Notes: generated by a model not told the origin, from the sequence alone. Positions 6,685 through 15,106 are shown, counted from the first letter of the stretch. The stretch is DNA of 16,018 bases from Candidatus Puniceispirillum sp. (GCA_018668795.1 JABJBD010000110.1:1-16018); one strand, 5' to 3'. Made by a program: numbers and translations.

Positions 6685-7854
6685 ATGACACTCAAATCAA
6701 CCACTAGCAACCAGCTTCCTCCGTTTCTGGCCATGTCCATGATGCAGCGCACCCAAACTATGGAAGCCGCAGGCCATGATGTGCTTCATCTGGAAGTGGG
6801 GCAACCCTCAACGCCAGCACCCCAAGCGGTCTGTAGGGCGCTGACAGAATCTTTATCGACAACTTCGGCGCATGGATATTCGGTTGCCTTTGGTCAGACT
6901 GGTCTGCGCCAACGTATCGCCGCACATTATCAGGATTGGTATGGTGCGCGTCCTGACTGGCATAATATTGCGGTGACGCCCGGATCATCAATGGGGTTTG
7001 TCATTGCGTTTCTGTCAGCGTTTGATCGAGGTGACAAGATTGCCATCACAACGCCAGGCTATCCCGCTTATCGCAATATCATGGTGTCACTTGGCCTTGA
7101 GCCTGTTTCACTACCCGCACGGGCGGCACAGAACTGGATTGCCGATCTTGACGCGCTTGCCACTTCAGGTGATTTGCCTGATGGGTTGCTATTGGCCAGT
7201 CCAGCCAATCCGACAGGCGTGGTGATGAGCGATGCTGAAATAAAAGCGGTCTGCGCATGGTGCGACAAGCATCAGGTGCGTCTGATCATGGACGAGATTT
7301 ATCATGGGTTATCTTTCAAAGGACCAAGCACGTCGGCATTTGTGCATAATAAAGACGCGATCATCATCAATTCTTTTTCCAAATATTTCTGCATGACAGG
7401 CTGGCGTCTGGGGTGGATGATTCTACCTGAAGATTTACGTGAAACAGCCGAGCGGCTTGCCCAGAATTTGTATATTTCGGCAACAACGCTGAATCAGCAT
7501 GGCGCGGTGGCGGCGTTTGATTGCTATGATGAACTTAATGGACATATTGAACGTTATCAGGAAAACCGCGATATTCTTCTGCGGAATCTTCCCCCTGAAT
7601 TTCTGGGTAATGCCGCCCCATCAGATGGGGCATTCTATCTTTATGCCGATATCAGCGCGTTGACGTCCGACTCGATTGCGTTTGCCAATCGTCTGCTTGA
7701 AGACACAGGCGTTGCTTGTACAGCCGGTGTTGATTTTGATCCTGAGGAAGGACAAAAATTTCTGCGTCTATCCTATGCAGGTAATACAGATGATATCCGC
7801 GACGCCTGTCAGCGGATCAATGACTGGATTCCGCGACTGGCCAAAAGCGCTTAA
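6685..7854 (+). CDS. Class I/II fold PLP-dependent aminotransferase
   Basis: A 389-residue cytoplasmic aminotransferase of the AspC/AspB superfamily. The N-terminus HLEVGQPSTPAP matches the usual substrate-loop start, and YSVAFGQTGLRQRIAAHY follows. The PLP-binding residues are visible: N175 in ASPANPTGVV, D203 and Y206 in IMDEIYHGLSF, the Schiff-base lysine K233 in NSFSKYFCMTGWRLGW, and the carboxylate-binding arginine R361 in FLRLSYAG. The enzyme moves an amino group between an amino acid and a 2-oxo acid. The exact substrate (aspartate, an aromatic or a branched-chain amino acid) cannot be fixed from motifs. The ATG follows an A-rich stretch (AAAGAAAATCA) rather than a classical Shine-Dalgarno. 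It stands alone, divergent from the protease gene and convergent with rne. Confidence 0.93.
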   Translation: MTLKSTTSNQLPPFLAMSMMQRTQTMEAAGHDVLHLEVGQPSTPAPQAVCRALTESLSTTSAHGYSVAFGQTGLRQRIAAHYQDWYGARPDWHNIAVTPGSSMGFVIAFLSAFDRGDKIAITTPGYPAYRNIMVSLGLEPVSLPARAAQNWIADLDALATSGDLPDGLLLASPANPTGVVMSDAEIKAVCAWCDKHQVRLIMDEIYHGLSFKGPSTSAFVHNKDAIIINSFSKYFCMTGWRLGWMILPEDLRETAERLAQNLYISATTLNQHGAVAAFDCYDELNGHIERYQENRDILLRNLPPEFLGNAAPSDGAFYLYADISALTSDSIAFANRLLEDTGVACTAGVDFDPEEGQKFLRLSYAGNTDDIRDACQRINDWIPRLAKSA

Positions 7855-7865
7855 TGGCATTGTGT

Positions 7866-7903
7866 TTAAAATAAAACGCCGCCAGCATAAGCCAGCGGCG
7901 TTT
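7866..7903 (-). terminator. Rho-independent terminator of rne
   Basis: Read on the minus strand just after the rne stop, AAACGCCGC (7903-7895) pairs perfectly with GCGGCGTTT (7882-7874) around a 12-base loop. The loop can close further with two G-C pairs and two G-U wobbles. The stem runs straight into TTTTATTTT on that strand. This is a textbook intrinsic terminator for rne. On the plus strand the stem is followed only by TTT, so it would be a weaker terminator for the converging aminotransferase gene. Confidence 0.85.
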
Positions 7904-7921
7904 GGTAGCTGTTCGTCCAGT

Positions 7922-10462
7922 TTAACCGCGTGACCACCAGCCACGGCGGGTTTTGCCAGCTGGTTTGTCACCATCAACATCGACCACATCTTGTGGGGCT
8001 GAGCTGATCGGTGCCCGCGCATCGACGGTGGCGCTATCATTGTCTGCGCCATTATTTATTGGCGTAGCTGTTTCAACGGGGGCGCTGGCTTTGGTCGTGC
8101 TTTTCTTGGATGCGGCTTTGCGTGCCTTTTTCTTAGGTGCAGCCTTGGTTGTGCTATCAGTGTCAGCATCAGCAACCTTGGCTTTTTTGACAGCCTTGCT
8201 TGCTTTTTTTGCCGCCGCTTTTTTCGGTGCGGCCTTGGCAGGCGCGTCATCTGGGGCGTCATCCAGGTCTGATGTACCATTATCAGCCTTTGCCTTTGCT
8301 GCCGCCTTTTTGCGCGCTGGACGCTTGGGTTTCACGGTAGCTTCGGTGTCATCGCTAGCATTATCAGCGTTATCGTTGATTTGCGCTTCGGCATTGTCTG
8401 CTGAGGCTGTTTCAATAACTGCCGATGCGGCTTTACGTCCACGTCCGCGGCTTTTCTTGGCAGGTGTTTCGTCGGCTTTAGTCTCTGCGTCATGAGTGGC
8501 GTCGGCAGATGTTGCATTTTCGGAACTAGTATCCGATGCTATGGCCTGACCGTCACTATCGATATTTGTGCCATCATCATTTGCGGCAATGGCATTTTCA
8601 TTGCCACGCCGACCGCGCCGACGTCTGCCACCACGACGCCCACGCCGCCGCCGCTTTGGTTGATCTTCATCTGACGCGGCATCGGTCTCACCAGCCTCGA
8701 CAGTCGCCTGTGCGTCTTCATCTGACTTGTCCACTGTGCCGCCAGCATTGTCGTTTTTGGCGTCTTTGCTTTCGGTGTGAGCGTTATTATTACTATTATT
8801 ATTGTTGTTGTTGCCTGATTTGGATGCGCGGCGGTTTTGCTGTTGCGGGGCTTTGCCTTGCCATCCAACACGTTCGATCCGGTATTCCGGCGAGATGAGC
8901 GTGTCGTCCGATAACAGCATGATAGTAATGTTGTAGCGGCTTTCCAGCTCGGCCAAAGCATCACGTTTGTGGTTCAGGATATACAGGGCAATGTCCCGAT
9001 GCACAGTTATGTGCATTTCGTCCATTTTGCCTTTCTGAGCTTCATCTTCAATCGAGCGCAATGTTTGCAATGCGGCTGTATCGACTGAGCGCACCCGTCC
9101 AGTACCTTCACAATGTGGACATAGATCGCTGGTTGATTCATTGATGCTGAGACGCAAACGCTGGCGCGACATTTCGAGCAGGCCAAAATGGCTGATAGAG
9201 CCGATCTGGATACGCGCACGATCATTGCGCATGGCATCTTTCATGCGACGTTCGACTGCATGTTGATTGCGATTTTCTTCCATATCGATGAAATCAACAA
9301 CAATCAGACCCGATAGATCGCGCAGACGTAACTGGCGGGCTAGTTCATCAGCCGCTTCCAGATTGGTTTTAAGTGCGGTTTCTTCGATATTACGTTCGCG
9401 TGTTGAGCGCCCCGAATTGACATCGACAGCGACCAATGCTTCGGTCTGGTTGATCACAAGATAGCCACCAGATTTCAAAGTCACTTGCGGGCTATGGATT
9501 GAGTCCATCTGGCTTTCAACACTGTAATGCTGAAATAACGGGATTTTATCCTCGTGTTTCTTGACCTTTTTCACATGGCTTGGGATCAGCATCTTGATGT
9601 GATTACGCGCCGCTTTGTAGGCCTCTTCGCCTTCAACCAGGATTTCTTCGACTTCGCTGGTATATATATCGCGAATTGAGCGTTTAATCAGATTGCCTTC
9701 TTCATGAATGATACAAGGCGCTTGTGATTCAAGCGTGCGTTCGCGGATGTCATTCCATAATTTTGATAGATAGGCATAATCGCGGGCAATTTCGGTTTTG
9801 GTGCGTTTGGAACCAGCAGTTCGCACAATAACCGCCATACCATCGGGAATATCCAGTCCACCAACGACTGTTTTTAGGCGTTTGCGATCAGCGATATTGG
9901 TGATTTTACGGCTTACACCGCCACCGCGGCTGTTATTTGGCATAAGCACGCAATAACGTCCTGCAAGCGACAGATAAGTGGTCAGCGCCGCGCCTTTGTT
10001 GCCGCGTTCTTCCTTTACAACCTGAACAAGCATGATTTGCTTGCGGGAAATGACTTCCTGAATTTTATATTTGCGGACTTTACGCGCGGGACGGATATCG
10101 TCTTCGTCACCATCGCCGCCACCAACAGTTTCCAGACCGTCTTCGGCGTCTTTCTCGTTATCCTCATCTTGTGCTTCGGCGCGATCAGCCGCCAGCAAGG
10201 CTTCGCGATCTTCGATTGGGATGCGGTAATAGTCCGGATGGATTTCACTAAAGGCAAGAAAACCCTGGCGGTTGCCGCCATATTCGACAAAGGCCGCCTG
10301 CAAAGACGGTTCAACCCGCGTTACACGTGCTAGATATACATTGCCTTTTAGTTGTTTCCGGTTTTCAGTTTCATAGTCAAAATCTTCAATGCGTGTTCCA
10401 CTTAGAAGCACAACCCGCGTTTCTTCGGCTTGTCGTGCATCTATTAATAAGCGTTTGGTCAT
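7922..10462 (-). CDS. rne: Ribonuclease E with long disordered degradosome tail
   Basis: An 846-residue endoribonuclease for mRNA decay and rRNA/tRNA maturation. Residues 1-~175 hold the start MTKRLLIDARQAEETRVVLL and an S1 RNA-binding domain split by an acidic insert (about 97-122), a feature common in alphaproteobacteria. The DNase I-like catalytic part has VAVDVNSGRSTRERN (D347) and LIVVDFIDMEENRNQ (D390), and the zinc-link CPHC is at 448-451. From about 540 the protein is low-complexity: an Asn run (551-560), an Arg/Gly block KRRRRGRRGGRRRRGRRG (603-620), and Ala/Lys-rich H1-like segments (711-793). It ends TRRGWWSRG, the GWW motif that docks PNPase in Caulobacter RNase E. The ATG has GGGGA about 11 bases upstream and a long leader. 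RNase E usually controls its own mRNA through such a leader. Confidence 0.97.
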   Translation of the reverse strand: MTKRLLIDARQAEETRVVLLSGTRIEDFDYETENRKQLKGNVYLARVTRVEPSLQAAFVEYGGNRQGFLAFSEIHPDYYRIPIEDREALLAADRAEAQDEDNEKDAEDGLETVGGGDGDEDDIRPARKVRKYKIQEVISRKQIMLVQVVKEERGNKGAALTTYLSLAGRYCVLMPNNSRGGGVSRKITNIADRKRLKTVVGGLDIPDGMAVIVRTAGSKRTKTEIARDYAYLSKLWNDIRERTLESQAPCIIHEEGNLIKRSIRDIYTSEVEEILVEGEEAYKAARNHIKMLIPSHVKKVKKHEDKIPLFQHYSVESQMDSIHSPQVTLKSGGYLVINQTEALVAVDVNSGRSTRERNIEETALKTNLEAADELARQLRLRDLSGLIVVDFIDMEENRNQHAVERRMKDAMRNDRARIQIGSISHFGLLEMSRQRLRLSINESTSDLCPHCEGTGRVRSVDTAALQTLRSIEDEAQKGKMDEMHITVHRDIALYILNHKRDALAELESRYNITIMLLSDDTLISPEYRIERVGWQGKAPQQQNRRASKSGNNNNNNSNNNAHTESKDAKNDNAGGTVDKSDEDAQATVEAGETDAASDEDQPKRRRRGRRGGRRRRGRRGNENAIAANDDGTNIDSDGQAIASDTSSENATSADATHDAETKADETPAKKSRGRGRKAASAVIETASADNAEAQINDNADNASDDTEATVKPKRPARKKAAAKAKADNGTSDLDDAPDDAPAKAAPKKAAAKKASKAVKKAKVADADTDSTTKAAPKKKARKAASKKSTTKASAPVETATPINNGADNDSATVDARAPISSAPQDVVDVDGDKPAGKTRRGWWSRG
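8783..8812 (-). repeat. Trinucleotide tract coding for poly-asparagine in rne
   Basis: Ten consecutive codons of the RNase E tail are AAC or AAT with a single AGT, giving NNNNNNSNNN at residues 551-560. The plus strand reads as GTT/ATT/ACT triplets. Such a tract can expand or contract by slippage without a frameshift, so the tail length may vary between relatives. The tract is seen in the sequence; variability is inference. Confidence 0.7.
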
Positions 10463-10573
10463 TCGTTTGTCTTTCCCCGGCGCTCGACATTAATATCCCA
10501 CTGGGAGACAAAAATCTGAATGTTGAGGGCAGGTAATGTTGATTCAAACTGTTCTCATCAGCTTCAAACAGCC

Positions 10574-10615
10574 CAACATCCGAGCAAATGGCTCGATGAC
10601 AATTTTCTGATGTTG
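10574..10615 (-). promoter_or_regulatory. Hairpin-forming element in the probable rne 5' leader
   Basis: On the minus strand, 112-153 bases upstream of the rne ATG, CATCGAGC (10598-10591) can pair with GCTCGGATG (10585-10577) around the loop CATTT, giving eight pairs with one bulged G. An overlapping alternative pairs CAACATC (10615-10609) with GATGTTG (10580-10574), using some of the same bases. Two competing folds in the leader of rne fit the known autoregulation of RNase E through its 5' UTR in enteric bacteria. That role here is inference, and the transcription start is unknown. Confidence 0.4.
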
Positions 10616-10901
10616 TTGGTGCTAGCATGATGCAGTCCGAAGTTTATGTTATTAGGCGTGGCGCCGTTGGTAATTGATTGGTCTGTTTCAGTCGCGGGAC
10701 GCTTGAAAAAGCTCTGGCATAACTGCGCCAATCATCCACCGGTGGCGGAAATTCATTGTTTTGGTACATTTCACGTGACGCTAAGTGCGACATTGATGCT
10801 TACCTAGTTAGGTTATACACCTGTGATACGGTTTTTGCCAATAGGGCAAATATGGCAAGCCATTTTAAGGGTGCGTAACAGGCTAATTGAGATATGTTGT
10901 T

Positions 10902-10933
10902 TTGACCTGAAAAGCATATATATTGGCTAAATT
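10902..10933 (+). promoter_or_regulatory. Weak candidate promoter for the amidase-PBP1A genes
   Basis: TTGACC at 10902-10907 matches a -35 box in five of six positions, and AT-rich sequence with GGCTAAATT lies downstream at 10925-10933. The only -10-like hexamer, TAAATT, would need a 20-base spacer, longer than ideal. The position, about 25-55 bases before the amidase start, is suitable, but the match is poor. Confidence 0.25.
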
Positions 10934-10956
10934 ATGATGCTGGGTAACGATTCTCG

Positions 10957-12405
10957 ATGCGAAAGGCATTTGGATATATGCTGAGATTTGATCTTTTAAG
11001 CTGTTCATTACATCTGATTTTATTGCCTGTTCGCTTGATGTTTGGCGCGACTTTGCGCGCGTCAATGGGGTGTTTGTGCTATGTGTTGCCTGTTTTGCTA
11101 TCGTTTTTGGTGACCATTTTTGCTGGCGTTGGATTGGTGGCATCGCCAGCGCAGGCTGCGAATAATAACATCACGGCGATCCGACTTGGTGATGTGTCAA
11201 TCGATGGCATCAAGGGGTTGCGGCTTGTTATCGAAACCAAAAATCCAGCCAAGGCATCAATGCTGTTGTTGGAACAGCCATTCCGGCTGGTGGTTGATCT
11301 TGAGCAGACTGACTGGCAGGCCTCAAATCTACCACGCATAGGAAAGCTGACGAAAGCACCTGCCAAGTCATACCGATTTGGCAATCCGAAGCCGGATACC
11401 GGTCGGTTGGTTATCGAACTGAGCGCGCCCGCCGCGCCGCGACGTATTTTTCGCTTGCCGCCATCTGCTGGAGGTCATCGGCTAGTTATCGATATGATTG
11501 ATAATGGTACGACAGCTTTTACGCTGGCGGCGCGGGCGCTTGCCGCACGTCCGAATGTGGAAGTCGAGGCGATTGAAAAGGAGGCATCATCCGCCAATGG
11601 TGCCGATACGGTGCCCGTTACCAGAACAGTGATGGTGCCCAAAGCCAAGCCCAAGACCGATCCGCAACAAGCGCAAGGTGAACGTAGCATTTCGATGGCT
11701 GTTCCCAAAACCCCACCTAAAAAATGGGTTGTTTTTATCGATGCTGGTCATGGTGGCAAGGATCCAGGCGCGATTGGGCTGGCTGGAACCAAGGAAAAGG
11801 ATATTACGCTTGCGGCGTCGCATGAATTGGCACGTCAGCTACGGGCAACAGGGCGCGTGATACCCATTCTGGCGCGCAAAGATGACCGCTATTTGAAATT
11901 ACGCGAACGCATCAGGCTGGCGCGGGCAAAAAAATCCGACCTGTTCATATCGCTTCATGCTGATTCGGCGGCTAACAAATCAGCGCATGGGTTATCAGTC
12001 TTTACCCTGTCGGAAACAGCGTCGGATAAGGAAGCTGCCGCGCTTGCACGTAATGAAAATAAGGCAGACCTGATCGGGGGGCCTGATCTGGGGGTGGAAG
12101 ATCCCGAAACAGCCAGTGAATTATTGCGGATGTTCCAGCGTGAATCGATGAATCAATCGACATATTTCGCCAGCGACATTCTGAGCCAGATACGCGATCT
12201 GCGAGGTGGTGACCGACGTGGCCACCGCTTTGCAGGCTTTGCTGTGCTAAAGGCGCCTGATATGCCCTCGGTTCTTATCGAGATGGGGTTTCTGTCAAAC
12301 CGCAAGGATGAAGTTAATTTGCGTTCGCAAGCGTATCGCCGCTTGCTGTGTCAGCGTATAACCAAAGCCGTGATCAGCTATTTGCAGAAATATGGCCCTG
12401 CATGA
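10957..12405 (+). CDS. N-acetylmuramoyl-L-alanine amidase with AMIN and Amidase_3 domains (AmiC-like)
   Basis: A 482-residue periplasmic hydrolase that cuts the bond between N-acetylmuramic acid and the peptide stem and splits septal peptidoglycan at division. The export signal ends near VASPAQA (residue 67). An AMIN domain (about 70-180: ITAIRLGDVSIDGIKGLRLV, LLEQPFRLVVDL) should direct it to the envelope or septum. After a Pro/Lys-rich linker (about 225-256) comes Amidase_3 with zinc ligands H265 (FIDAGHGGKDPGAIG), E280 (KEKDI) and H334 (LFISLHADS), and catalytic E442 in VLIEMGFLSN. The start is uncertain: the 67-residue leader is long and has two hydrophobic stretches, so ATG 11038 or 11065 may be the true start. 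PBP1A follows on the same strand, a conserved pairing in alphaproteobacteria. Confidence 0.94.
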   Translation: MRKAFGYMLRFDLLSCSLHLILLPVRLMFGATLRASMGCLCYVLPVLLSFLVTIFAGVGLVASPAQAANNNITAIRLGDVSIDGIKGLRLVIETKNPAKASMLLLEQPFRLVVDLEQTDWQASNLPRIGKLTKAPAKSYRFGNPKPDTGRLVIELSAPAAPRRIFRLPPSAGGHRLVIDMIDNGTTAFTLAARALAARPNVEVEAIEKEASSANGADTVPVTRTVMVPKAKPKTDPQQAQGERSISMAVPKTPPKKWVVFIDAGHGGKDPGAIGLAGTKEKDITLAASHELARQLRATGRVIPILARKDDRYLKLRERIRLARAKKSDLFISLHADSAANKSAHGLSVFTLSETASDKEAAALARNENKADLIGGPDLGVEDPETASELLRMFQRESMNQSTYFASDILSQIRDLRGGDRRGHRFAGFAVLKAPDMPSVLIEMGFLSNRKDEVNLRSQAYRRLLCQRITKAVISYLQKYGPA

Positions 12406-12639
12406 GCAAGCGATTTATGTTGGCTGGCTATTTGACATCATCGCGACCATCTCTCATGATCGGGGCAGTTGTGGCAAATTCAGTGTTTAAATCTCAAGAA
12501 AATTGTGGCCCGTTCCGTGTCTGTTGATTCGCAAAATGATAATGATGATGCTTCTGCATATGATGCAGGGGGTGATTATGCGTCTGCGCCGGTAAAACAT
12601 GCCATATCATCGCCAAATTCATGGCCTATCTTAGGCGCT

Positions 12640-15066
12640 ATGGTAAAGGCATTTTCAATTCTTATATCGCTGGTTATCATCGCTATGGTGATTTGCGTTT
12701 CAGCTGTGCTATGGGTTTTCTGGACCTATGGAAAAGGCCTGCCTGACTATCGCCAGCTGGCAAAATATGAACCGCCAGTGTTAACCCGTATTCACGCAGG
12801 CAATGGTGCGCTTTTGGCCGAATATGCCAATGAAAAGCGGCTTTTTGTGCCGATTGATGCGATTCCACCACAATTAATTCATGCGTTTATTTCTGCCGAA
12901 GATAAGGCTTTTTACAGCCATTTTGGCCTTGATGTGAAAGCGCTGACGCGGGCAGTGGCGACGAATGTTGTCAATTACGGGCGGGGAAAACGCCTGATTG
13001 GTGCCTCGACAATTACCCAGCAGGTTACGAAGAATTTTCTGTTGACTAACGAAGTGTCGATCGATCGCAAAATCAAGGAAGCGATCCTGTCCTTACGTAT
13101 GGAGCGCGCCTTTAGCAAAGATCAGATTCTGGCGCTCTATCTCAATGAAATCTATCTTGGCATGGGTAGCTATGGCGTGGCGGCGGCGGCGCTAAACTAT
13201 TTTGACAAGGCATTGAACCAGCTTGACCTTGAGGAAATGGCCTATCTTGCGGCTTTGCCAAAAGCCCCCAGCAATTATCATCCGATCCGCAAAACCAAAG
13301 CGGCGGTTAATCGCCGTAACTGGGTACTGAACCAGATGCAGGAAAATGGCTATATTTCGGTTGAACAGGCTGAACAAGCTAAAAGCAAACCGCTGGTGAT
13401 TGTGCCGGACACTGGTGCTGATGGTGCTGATGCCCCTTATTTCACCGAGTCAGTGCGCCGCCAGATTATGAAAAATTATGGCGAAGATGCGCTATATGGC
13501 GGGGGGTTATCGATCCGCACGACACTCGATCCGCATTTGCAGGCAGTTGCTGATACAGCTTTGGAACGTGGCCTTGAAGCACTTGATCGTCGCCAAGGCT
13601 GGCGTGGTCCGCTTGGCCGTCTTGAAGCTGGAGAAGATGTCGCAACAACGCTAGCCCGCTATCAGAAGCAACTGCGCCCAAATCATTATGCCGCCCTTGT
13701 CACCGATGTAGCGCGCCGCGAAGCCCAGATTTACGTGAATGGCAAAGCGGCAACAATTCCGTTCAAATTGGCATTTTGGGCCTATCCGCCACGCGATGCC
13801 GATGGGGTGCGCCCGCAACCGCTCAAAGACCTGCGTAAAGCGCTTTCGGCTGGCGATATTGTCATTGTCCAGCCGCCAAGCGAAACGCCTGATCTGATCC
13901 GCAATGGTTTTAAGCCAGAACCGTATCACTATGCGCTTGGCCAGCGTCCGGCGGTTGAAGGCGCAATTATTGCGATGGACCCGCATACAGGACGTCTATT
14001 GGCGATGAGTGGCGGCTATCATTATGCCGACTCCGAGTTTAATCGCGCTATACAGGCGATGCGCCAGCCGGGGTCTGCCTTTAAACCTTTTGTCTATCTG
14101 GCAGCATTGGATAATGGCTATGCGCCAACAACGCGCATTCTTGATGCGCCCCTGGTTGTTGATCAGGGGAAAGGCAAGCCGAAATGGAAACCCGCAAACT
14201 ATACAAAGCGGTTTTATGGCCCATCGATCATGCGTGTTGGCATTGAAAAGTCACGCAACCTAATGACAGCGCGTCTGGCGATGAAGCTGGGCATGCCTGA
14301 AATTCAGGATTATGCGCGCCGTTTCGGCATTAATGATAATTTACCCCCGCTACTGTCAATGTCGCTTGGTGCGGGAGAAACCAATCTGATACGGCTGACT
14401 TCGGCCTATGGCATGCTGGTCAATGGCGGCAAACAGGTCACGCCAAGTCTGATCGACAGGATTCAGGATCGACATGGCAAAACCATTTATCGGCATGATG
14501 AACGGCAATGTGATGGCTGCGAAAGCGCAATATGGGATAATCAAGCTATCCCCGATTTGCCTGACACGCGCGAACAACTGACCTCGCCAGCATCAGCATT
14601 CCAGATGGTATCAATGCTTGAAGGTGTTATCCAGCGCGGTACAGGCCGTTTGTTGTCAGGAATTGATCTAGTGCTTGCAGGCAAGACAGGTACAACCAAT
14701 GACAATACGAATGGCTGGTTTATTGGCTTTGCGCCAGATATGGTGGTGGGCGTGTTTGTTGGCTATGACACGCCACGCCCACTTGGCAAGCGCGAAACAG
14801 GTTCGACAGTGGCTGTGCCTATATTTGGTAATTTCATGGTCAAGGCACTTGCCGACAAACCAGTGATTCCGTTCCGGCGTCCAAATGGAATATCGATTAT
14901 TCCCGTTCATGCCGAAACAGGCGAGCGGGTGCTGGCAACACATGAAAAGGCAATTCTGGAAGTGTTCAAACCAGATCAGCGACCAGGTGGCCAGTTAATT
15001 GATGCGCCAAGTGGTGCAAAGGCTAACGGGCCGGACAATGGCTTAGCGACACAGGACCTATTCTAG
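12640..15066 (+). CDS. mrcA: Bifunctional penicillin-binding protein 1A
   Basis: From ATG 12640 this is an 808-residue class A PBP that polymerises and cross-links peptidoglycan in the periplasm. One membrane helix (about 6-28) anchors it. The GT51 domain has SAEDKAFYSHFG (catalytic E87), GASTITQQVTKNFLL (121-135), RKIKEAILSLRME and LYLNEIYLGMGSYGVAAAA (E170). An OB-like insert (about 320-410) leads to the transpeptidase domain, with nucleophile S479 in QPGSAFKPFVY, SRN (538-540) and KTGTT (682-686). CDGC occurs at 624-627. ATG 12640 matches where family members usually begin. The frame stays open back to a TTG at 12469 and a GTG at 12505, which would add 57 or 45 Asp/Ser/Ala-rich cytoplasmic residues. 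It lies downstream of the amidase gene with no terminator between. Confidence 0.95.
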   Translation: MVKAFSILISLVIIAMVICVSAVLWVFWTYGKGLPDYRQLAKYEPPVLTRIHAGNGALLAEYANEKRLFVPIDAIPPQLIHAFISAEDKAFYSHFGLDVKALTRAVATNVVNYGRGKRLIGASTITQQVTKNFLLTNEVSIDRKIKEAILSLRMERAFSKDQILALYLNEIYLGMGSYGVAAAALNYFDKALNQLDLEEMAYLAALPKAPSNYHPIRKTKAAVNRRNWVLNQMQENGYISVEQAEQAKSKPLVIVPDTGADGADAPYFTESVRRQIMKNYGEDALYGGGLSIRTTLDPHLQAVADTALERGLEALDRRQGWRGPLGRLEAGEDVATTLARYQKQLRPNHYAALVTDVARREAQIYVNGKAATIPFKLAFWAYPPRDADGVRPQPLKDLRKALSAGDIVIVQPPSETPDLIRNGFKPEPYHYALGQRPAVEGAIIAMDPHTGRLLAMSGGYHYADSEFNRAIQAMRQPGSAFKPFVYLAALDNGYAPTTRILDAPLVVDQGKGKPKWKPANYTKRFYGPSIMRVGIEKSRNLMTARLAMKLGMPEIQDYARRFGINDNLPPLLSMSLGAGETNLIRLTSAYGMLVNGGKQVTPSLIDRIQDRHGKTIYRHDERQCDGCESAIWDNQAIPDLPDTREQLTSPASAFQMVSMLEGVIQRGTGRLLSGIDLVLAGKTGTTNDNTNGWFIGFAPDMVVGVFVGYDTPRPLGKRETGSTVAVPIFGNFMVKALADKPVIPFRRPNGISIIPVHAETGERVLATHEKAILEVFKPDQRPGGQLIDAPSGAKANGPDNGLATQDLF

Positions 15067-15077
15067 ATCATATAAAC

Positions 15078-15106
15078 TTGTCAGCGTGGCGTTGTCGCGT
15101 TAGGTA
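15078..15106 (+). promoter_or_regulatory. Weak candidate promoter for prfB
   Basis: In the 68-base gap after the PBP1A gene, TTGTCA (15078-15083) and TAGGTA (15101-15106) are separated by exactly 17 bases. The -35 box is good but the -10 box is poor. It would give a leader of about 20-25 bases before the prfB start. Transcription from the PBP1A operon is equally possible, since I see no terminator in the gap. Confidence 0.2.

Larger units (their letters stand above)
10463..10956. promoter_or_regulatory. Divergent control region between rne and the amidase gene
   Basis: 494 bases without a credible gene between two divergent genes. The part next to rne (10463 to about 10630) is probably its 5' leader and can fold (separate entry). 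Further along are a perfect 10-base palindrome CCACCGGTGG (10736-10745), a hairpin TTTGCC-AATAG-GGCAAA (10834-10850), and the dyad ATGG-CAAG-CCAT (10852-10863) close behind it. A TTGACC at 10902 lies a short way upstream of the amidase start. I found no tRNA-like cloverleaf and no ORF with recognisable content; a small RNA cannot be ruled out by eye. Confidence 0.5.

Noticed and set aside
7953..8495. A 180-codon open frame on the plus strand, rich in Ala, Leu and Ser.
   Set aside because: It is the antisense image of the Ala/Lys-rich RNase E tail. The repetitive codons avoid stops on the opposite strand, and the product resembles no protein family.
8490..8964. Open frames on both strands in the low-complexity RNase E region (8492-8674, 8536-8898, 8539-8964).
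   Set aside because: They arise from triplet-repetitive coding sequence. The RNase E frame continues intact through the region.
10987..11010. A lipobox-like LLSC near the N-terminus of the amidase.
   Set aside because: The stretch before the cysteine is too short and polar for a lipoprotein signal peptide, and a standard AQA cleavage site follows at residue 67.
10883..11143. An 86-codon minus-strand frame overlapping the start of the amidase gene.
   Set aside because: It has no recognisable domain or good ribosome-binding site, and it lies opposite the amidase signal-peptide coding region.
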